Below are positions 58,978-64,000 of a stretch of 64,000 nt of DNA, in pieces; the stretch's first letter is position 1, and the number at the start of each line of letters is the position of its first letter. The translations under genes were made by a program, and so were the position numbers. The notes below the pieces were generated by a model. That model was given only the letters and a program-made list of their open reading frames with translations. It searched no databases and was not told the origin of the DNA. The stretch spans positions 124,001 to 188,000 of the forward strand of contig CAITVK010000114.1 of assembly GCA_903895845.1 (NCBI GenBank), in the 5' to 3' direction. The DNA comes from an uncultured Chitinophagaceae bacterium. GTDB taxonomy: Bacteria; Bacteroidota; Bacteroidia; Chitinophagales; Chitinophagaceae.

Positions 58978-61041
58978 ATGAATGATACATTATACTTCAA
59001 CATCCTTACTTTCAGCTGGCCAAGGGAACCAGTAACATTTAATTTCAGCTTAATAGAAGATGGACATTGCCAAAAAATCCATAAGTCTATATTCCCAAAT
59101 CAAATTACATCCATTTTTCCTGATGTCCTTACCAGCAATATTGAGTTTATTTATACAATATTCACCGGAGAAAGAGAAGGTTTTACACCACTAACAATAA
59201 ACCTACAAACAGATAATCCCGACTTTGTAAAACGTTATTACGATAGGCAAATTAATTTCTATTTCAGGGTCATTCTAAAGCAAATAGTAAAAGTAGGGTT
59301 CATAAAAGAAAATCAAGTATGGTTACCTATCCCTACAGCCCCTACCTTAGATTATAAAATTTACGAAAAGTATTCTCTAAAAATTCACATAAAATCAGTT
59401 TCAAGTTATCCAGAAATATTATTATCCTTCGACGGTCGTTCCAAAGTGCATAAAAAAAGTATAGCTCAGTTGATGGAAATTTCTACTACAAATTTCAATT
59501 TGGTTTTACACAATGAGCATCTATACAAATATTCCGAACTACTCGAAAATGAGATTACAGATTACGAAGAAGTATTTCCCGTTATTGGGTTTAAGCTTTT
59601 TAGAACTTTAGGTTATGCCTTTCCACCGCCAAGTAAAAAAAATAAATACCCTCCATACCATAGTCTAATAACAAAGTTCTATCAAACCTATTTAACCTCA
59701 CCCGAATTTCAAGAAATTATACCGTTACACAATGCAGGTTTTTTAAAAGCAAACCCTTTAACTACAAGTAGAACAAATCAAGATGGCAATCTATTAATGT
59801 TTGGCACTAAAGAAGGTAAGCCAATTCTTAATATATCGCCCTATGCAGGAATAAAAGAAGGTGGTCCATTCCAAATTCCACCATTTAGCAATCTTCATTT
59901 CTTTCTCATATTCCATAAAGATGATTACGATTCAGCAACAAACATCAATAAATATTTACTAGATGGTCTTGGCTTTTTTGGTGGTTTGCAAAAGTTCGCA
60001 AAAGTTCTTTTTCATACTGAACCAGGGTTTAGCATCCAGTTTACAAATAAAGAAAATCCATTTCCCGAAATACAAGAAATACTAGGCAAAAGAACCTACA
60101 ACCCCGATGTAAAATACTTTGCCATTTATGTTACACCTTTCAGTCGAGACACAAACGATCTTGATAAAAAAGAAGTGTATTATAAGGTAAAGGAAGCATT
60201 GCTAAAACGCAATATTCCGTCTCAGGTAATAGATCCTACTAAAATGAAGTTGCAAGCAAGTAACTTTTCTTATAGCTTAATAAATATTGCTGTTGCCATT
60301 GTAGCTAAGTTAAGAGGAGTACCTTGGCGTTTACACACTCCAATAAAAAATGAACTGGTAGTGGGTGTTGGGGCATTTAAGCATGTTGCTTTAGATGTCC
60401 AGTATATTGGTAGTGCATTCAGTTTCAATAATAATGGCACTTTCAACCATTTCGAACTTTTCATGAAACATGAAGTGGATATTTTGGCAGGGTCTATTTC
60501 TAGGCAAATAAGGGAATATGTAACTGCAAACAAACAACCCGAAAGGCTTATCATTCACTTCTATAAAACAATGTCCGAAGAAGAATTGCAACCAATTCTA
60601 CACGCATTAAATAATTTAGGCTTACAAATACCTGTTTTTATTATTACAATAAACAAGACAGTTTCAAGCGATTTAGTTGCTTTCGATTATTCTTTAGAAG
60701 GGTTAATGCCACTTAGCGGTACTTACATACACATCGGAAACAATAAATATCTATTGTTCAATAATGTACGCTATACAAATGCAATAATAAAAGACACAGA
60801 AGGCTGGCAATTCCCAATTAAACTTAAAATTGAAAGTACGCACCCAGACCAATTAAAAGAAGCTAAGGTTATTAGCGATTTAATACAACAGGTTTATGAG
60901 TTCAGTCGTATGTATTGGAAATCTGTAAGCCATCAAAATTTACCAGTCACTATCAAATATCCCGAAATGTTGGCACAAATTGCCCCACATTTCAATGTAG
61001 ATGATATTCACTACGGCAAAGACAACCTTTGGTTTTTATAG
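58978..61041 (+). CDS. Prokaryotic Argonaute (PIWI domain), catalytically inactive type
   Basis: The start chosen is the ATG at 58978 (687 residues); a TTG 39 bp upstream is an alternative. The C-terminal half reads as MID (about 370-460, KEVYYKVKEALLKRNIPSQV) and PIWI (about 465-687). Family marks are ELVVGVGAFKH, YIGSAFSFNNNGTFNHFELF, LIIHFYKTMSEEE, SGTYIHIGNNKYLLFNNVRY, NLPVTIKYPEM and the end DNLWFL. The catalytic Asp positions are replaced: Gly in VGVGA, Tyr in IHFYK, and KYPEM in place of the late Asp/His motif. So it should bind a guide and target but not cut. The N-terminal 370 residues would hold N/PAZ-like regions. It is 45 bp downstream of the Fic gene on the same strand. Confidence 0.88.
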   Translation: MNDTLYFNILTFSWPREPVTFNFSLIEDGHCQKIHKSIFPNQITSIFPDVLTSNIEFIYTIFTGEREGFTPLTINLQTDNPDFVKRYYDRQINFYFRVILKQIVKVGFIKENQVWLPIPTAPTLDYKIYEKYSLKIHIKSVSSYPEILLSFDGRSKVHKKSIAQLMEISTTNFNLVLHNEHLYKYSELLENEITDYEEVFPVIGFKLFRTLGYAFPPPSKKNKYPPYHSLITKFYQTYLTSPEFQEIIPLHNAGFLKANPLTTSRTNQDGNLLMFGTKEGKPILNISPYAGIKEGGPFQIPPFSNLHFFLIFHKDDYDSATNINKYLLDGLGFFGGLQKFAKVLFHTEPGFSIQFTNKENPFPEIQEILGKRTYNPDVKYFAIYVTPFSRDTNDLDKKEVYYKVKEALLKRNIPSQVIDPTKMKLQASNFSYSLINIAVAIVAKLRGVPWRLHTPIKNELVVGVGAFKHVALDVQYIGSAFSFNNNGTFNHFELFMKHEVDILAGSISRQIREYVTANKQPERLIIHFYKTMSEEELQPILHALNNLGLQIPVFIITINKTVSSDLVAFDYSLEGLMPLSGTYIHIGNNKYLLFNNVRYTNAIIKDTEGWQFPIKLKIESTHPDQLKEAKVISDLIQQVYEFSRMYWKSVSHQNLPVTIKYPEMLAQIAPHFNVDDIHYGKDNLWFL

Positions 61042-61154
61042 TTTGGGAAGGACTAAAAAATATACATTAATCAACTTTTTCAAAATGTATTTTTTCTGAG
61101 TGATTTAATATTTAAGCGAACAATTAAAATTTGTATCACAAGTAATTTAAAAAA

Positions 61155-61505
61155 ATGTACACTGATATACCACAAGATTTAAGAATGCTAGATGAGTACC
61201 ATGAATTTTTAATTACTAGAGATATGACCATAAAACAGTTTAATAAAAAATTCAGGAGCTTTCCTCAGAGATTAGTAAAATTTAGGTTGTTCAACAAAAT
61301 AACAAACAAAGAATATATTGTAAAAAAGCCCACTACGGACAATCATTATTGTGGTACAATTACCAATGACTGTTATATGTTCGGCTACTTTTTTATGAAA
61401 AGGGGTTTGCAAAATACATTTAGGTGGAAACAAGTAAGGTTACTAATGCAAAATGAAAATATTAAAGAACTCGCAATTAGAATCTACCCAATGTATGACT
61501 CCTGA
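61155..61505 (+). CDS. Small unknown protein downstream of Argonaute
   Basis: The 116-residue protein is basic and rich in Phe, Arg and Lys (TIKQFNKKFRSFPQRLVKFR, YFFMKRGLQNTFRWKQVRLL). It has no signal peptide or membrane segment. I do not recognise it. It lies 113 bp after the Argonaute gene on the same strand, so it could be an accessory factor, but the gap and a lack of overlap make this unsure. The 260-bp gap to the next gene is very AT-rich. Confidence 0.65.
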   Translation: MYTDIPQDLRMLDEYHEFLITRDMTIKQFNKKFRSFPQRLVKFRLFNKITNKEYIVKKPTTDNHYCGTITNDCYMFGYFFMKRGLQNTFRWKQVRLLMQNENIKELAIRIYPMYDS

Positions 61506-61767
61506 TTTTTTATTGTCTTTTTTTATTGGTAAAAATGATAGCTCTTTATGCAATTAAATAATCTAAAATTCATACATAATTACTAATTAATATTAAAAAT
61601 TTGGCAAAAATCGCCTACATTTCAATCTAAATGATATCATTTGTGGCAAAACAATCTTTGTTTTTTATAGCCTATTTTTCAAACAATTAAAATAAAATAT
61701 CATAGCAACATTTAAATTATTCATTAATCCACTAAATTGCAGACTTTAAATAAAACTTATTATAATT

Positions 61768-62145
61768 ATGCTTAAATTTGCCACTATAATTTTTTTACTC
61801 TTTTTCACAGTCACCCTTTTCTCGTGTGAGTCTTATCAACGCAATAATTACGTAAGTAATTTTGACCATTTTATCGACAATCTCGAGACTAAATCTACCA
61901 CTTACAATGACAAGGATTGGCAGGATGCAGATAATGAGTTTAAAAACTTAAGTGAGATAGAATATGACAAATACAAAACCAATTTAACAGAGGATCAAAA
62001 CTCCAAGATTAATGATTTAAAAGGCAAGTATTATGCGTTAAGAATTAAGCAAGGAATTAAGGAATTTGGAAAAGGGCTAAAGAATAGTCTTGAACAAATT
62101 AATTCAGTTACTAAAGAAATTGCATCAGATTCAACAATAAAATAA
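61768..62145 (+). CDS. Small lipoprotein
   Basis: The 125-residue protein has a lipoprotein signal (TVTLFSC, Cys20) followed by a charged helical domain (DWQDADNEFKNLSEIEYDKY, KGKYYALRIKQGIKEFGKGL). It resembles the short helical lipoproteins of Bacteroidetes sometimes called DUF6565, but this is a guess. It is the first gene of an apparent operon with the next two genes (27 bp and 17 bp gaps). Confidence 0.75.
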   Translation: MLKFATIIFLLFFTVTLFSCESYQRNNYVSNFDHFIDNLETKSTTYNDKDWQDADNEFKNLSEIEYDKYKTNLTEDQNSKINDLKGKYYALRIKQGIKEFGKGLKNSLEQINSVTKEIASDSTIK

Positions 62146-62172
62146 CTAATTCAAAAATTTAATCAATTCAAA

Positions 62173-63702
62173 ATGACAAAAAACAATTTAATCAAAAGCT
62201 TTGCTTTTTTTGCTATTACAATTTCATTGTTTTCATGTAAACACAAGGATCAAGGAGGTGCTGATCCATTTGTAACTTTTGACCCTTATGATAAAGAAAT
62301 AGCCTATAGGGTTGAAGCATATCATAGTGCAAATATTCCAAATATTGCCAATTCAAAGACAGGTAACCCGTCAATATTTATAGACTTTTCTTCTGGAATA
62401 AATACTGCATTAAAAGATCCAACTATAAAGACGTTAATAAATAGTTGTTATAATCAACTTACAGGAAATGGAATGCTTTGTGTTTATAGACTTGGTAACC
62501 ATCAAGTTTCTCCTCCGCTTATAACTGACAAGAGTTTGCCTGATGATTTTTATAACCCTGGTAGTTATGGAGATAATTATGCACCGATTGAAGTTGCCGT
62601 TGATTCAATTAGTCGAAAAGATAATGATGCATTATTGATTACTGATTATGAAGAAATTCAAAACGGGAATGAAATTACTGACAAAAATTTCCTTAAAAAA
62701 TATTTTGTAAATTGGCTTAATAAGGGTAATTCAATTCATTTTTTTGTAGGCCCTGAGTATCTTGAAGGAAAAATTAGAAAGCATATTTATTTTACCATCT
62801 TCAATTGTGGAAATGCAGACAACAACAGCATGTTAACAAAATTAAGTGATGTATTGAAGTCATTGCCAAATTATACATTGTCAAATAAAACCTATAAGTT
62901 GTCAACAAAATACCCAACTCAGAAATCAGGGGGAATATTTTATGACCAAAGTGGGAAGACTGAAAAAGATAAAAATGTATTAGATTTAAAAGATAATTAT
63001 TTAAATGGCATAAATAAAGGAAATTACTTTGAATTTTACCCTTTTGGACTTGATTGGAAATTCATTGATAAAACTCATACTACTTATCAAAGCCAAAACC
63101 AATTTCCACACTTCTTTAGTAATTTATTCATTGACTTAAGTAATGAAGATGCATACACTTACAGTGATTTTGATGTAAAGGTTACGGATGCAACAGAGGA
63201 TTTTGCCTTTTTTGCAAAATGTAATGAAGCCTCTCAACACAAACCTAAACTTGCTATCGGAACAAATGGAGAATCCAAGTTTGACGACAATGAGAAGGAT
63301 CCAGTGGCAACATCATGTTATGATACAAAAGGAATTTTAAAGGATAATTGGAAATATAAGCCAATTGAGGTTAAAACTCTGCCAGAAGTCTTCGTATTAA
63401 ACAAAGAGTTATTTAATAATAACAAAACTGCACACAAGGACAATGTTGAATTTGCCATTGCATTTGACCCAAAATTTAATCTTAAAAATATCCCAAATCC
63501 TGATGGACTAATGAAGGTAGATATCATCATAAACAGTGCAACACCAAATTTAACTAATCCAATATTAGATAAATTCAAATGGACAAACTCAAAAGGAATA
63601 GAAAATAAAGGACTGTATGAATCCATTAAATCAACACTTGATGATGTCAAACCAATAAATAAATCTATCTATACTTATTATATTAAAACAAACAGTAAAT
63701 AA
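62173..63702 (+). CDS. Large lipoprotein with a von Willebrand A-like fold
   Basis: The 509-residue protein has a lipobox (SLFSC, Cys22). Residues 67-215 alternate strands and helices as in a Rossmann/vWA fold: PSIFIDFSSGINTAL (Asp71, Ser73, where vWA metal sites sit), then GMLCVYRL, DALLITDYEEIQ and NSIHFFVGPEYLEG. The complete DxSxS motif is not present. The C-terminal half is of unknown fold. I do not know the family. It is the second gene of a lipoprotein operon. Confidence 0.7.
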   Translation: MTKNNLIKSFAFFAITISLFSCKHKDQGGADPFVTFDPYDKEIAYRVEAYHSANIPNIANSKTGNPSIFIDFSSGINTALKDPTIKTLINSCYNQLTGNGMLCVYRLGNHQVSPPLITDKSLPDDFYNPGSYGDNYAPIEVAVDSISRKDNDALLITDYEEIQNGNEITDKNFLKKYFVNWLNKGNSIHFFVGPEYLEGKIRKHIYFTIFNCGNADNNSMLTKLSDVLKSLPNYTLSNKTYKLSTKYPTQKSGGIFYDQSGKTEKDKNVLDLKDNYLNGINKGNYFEFYPFGLDWKFIDKTHTTYQSQNQFPHFFSNLFIDLSNEDAYTYSDFDVKVTDATEDFAFFAKCNEASQHKPKLAIGTNGESKFDDNEKDPVATSCYDTKGILKDNWKYKPIEVKTLPEVFVLNKELFNNNKTAHKDNVEFAIAFDPKFNLKNIPNPDGLMKVDIIINSATPNLTNPILDKFKWTNSKGIENKGLYESIKSTLDDVKPINKSIYTYYIKTNSK

Positions 63703-63719
63703 CAATTAAATTTTAAAAA

Positions 63720-64000
63720 ATGCAATCTACCACAGCTTACATTCTATCATTGGTTATCGCCTTTGTATTCATCCTTTTTGCTGCACTAAGTGCTAATGCT
63801 ATTAAATATCAAGGGGGAAGTAATCCTTCTGATCCACGCAAAAGAAAAATATGGTTTTGGGTATTAGCAATCATAAATCCAATTTTGAATTTCCTGTTAG
63901 GATATTTTGTCTTTAAGCCCGATGGTAATGCTATGGTTATTGAAGATTATAAAACAGCATTATTTATTGGCACTGGAATAGGATTTATTTTATACATTAT
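63720..64000 (+). CDS. Membrane protein (partial, cut by window edge)
   Basis: The ATG at 63720 opens a frame that stays open to the edge (93 complete codons). The N-terminus is a membrane helix (AYILSLVIAFVFILFAALSA), followed by a short basic loop (SDPRKRKIWFWVL) and two more hydrophobic segments (AIINPILNFLLGYFVF and ALFIGTGIGFILYI). It is 17 bp after the large lipoprotein gene, so it belongs to the same operon. The function is unknown. Confidence 0.75.
   Translation, partial: MQSTTAYILSLVIAFVFILFAALSANAIKYQGGSNPSDPRKRKIWFWVLAIINPILNFLLGYFVFKPDGNAMVIEDYKTALFIGTGIGFILYI

Larger units (their letters stand above)
52256..64000. mobile_element. Integrative element at tRNA-Asn (left part)
   Basis: The element starts at the tRNA-Asn fragment and runs off the right edge, so at least 11.7 kb is visible. 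It carries an integrase next to the attachment site, an excisionase-like HTH protein, a VirE_N/DUF3987 protein, the mobile mystery A/B pair, a prokaryotic Argonaute and a lipoprotein operon. From about 58.9 kb it is visibly richer in A and T than the backbone. No relaxase or conjugation gene is seen in this part, so it may be a mobilisable element or a defence island rather than a full ICE. Confidence 0.85.

Overview
The window looks like a chromosome segment from a Bacteroidota bacterium, most likely of the Chitinophagaceae or a close relative. The evidence is a nuclease with a type IX secretion C-terminal domain, a DUF21/CBS transporter-like protein of the GldE kind, VirE_N/DUF3987 mobile-element proteins, a Bacteroidetes-type tyrosine integrase, and start codons without recognisable Shine-Dalgarno sequences. 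No gene used here fixes the species.

Positions 1-52250 are ordinary backbone. In order they hold: a GltD-like flavoprotein (cut by the left edge), gcvH, a cyclophilin, a J-domain protein and an RDD protein; two pseudouridine synthases; a stand-alone C-terminal half of carB, rpsP, metF, a LutB-like protein, a polysaccharide deacetylase-like protein and ffh; a TonB-like protein, lptB, a MazG-like protein and dtd; a MarR/pirin/pirin/YceI cluster; a TSUP transporter, a second TonB-like protein and folC; an ECF sigma factor, its presumed anti-sigma factor and a DUF4097 protein; a GldE-like protein, a prohibitin, a BioF-like enzyme, miaE, a HAD phosphatase, msrA, DUF2461 and YCF48-like proteins; a thrA-thrB-thrC operon behind a threonine-rich leader peptide; clpB, a YdeI-like protein, plsY, prmA, an HMA protein, an S9 peptidase and an S1/P1 nuclease.

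From 52256 to the right edge lies an integrated element. It starts with a 47-nt 3' fragment of tRNA-Asn (the left attachment site), followed by an integrase, an unknown protein, an excisionase-like HTH protein, a VirE_N/DUF3987 protein, the mobile mystery protein A/B pair (HTH plus Fic), a prokaryotic Argonaute that lacks catalytic residues, a small unknown protein, and the start of an operon of two lipoproteins and a membrane protein. The right end of the element is outside the window.

The most unusual feature is in the intergenic DNA. At least six separate gaps (near 5.1, 16.1, 28.6, 39.4, 50.3 and 50.5 kb) hold tandem arrays whose unit sequence differs at each site but whose period is 21 bp (42 bp in one case). 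Most are built from dyad-symmetric units. Many other gaps hold shorter arrays with a 7-bp period, often as inverted pairs, and 21 is three times 7. Two genes, the polysaccharide deacetylase-like gene and thrB, carry such repeat material in frame inside their coding sequence. I do not know a named family that covers these arrays, and I treat them as the best candidate for something undescribed.
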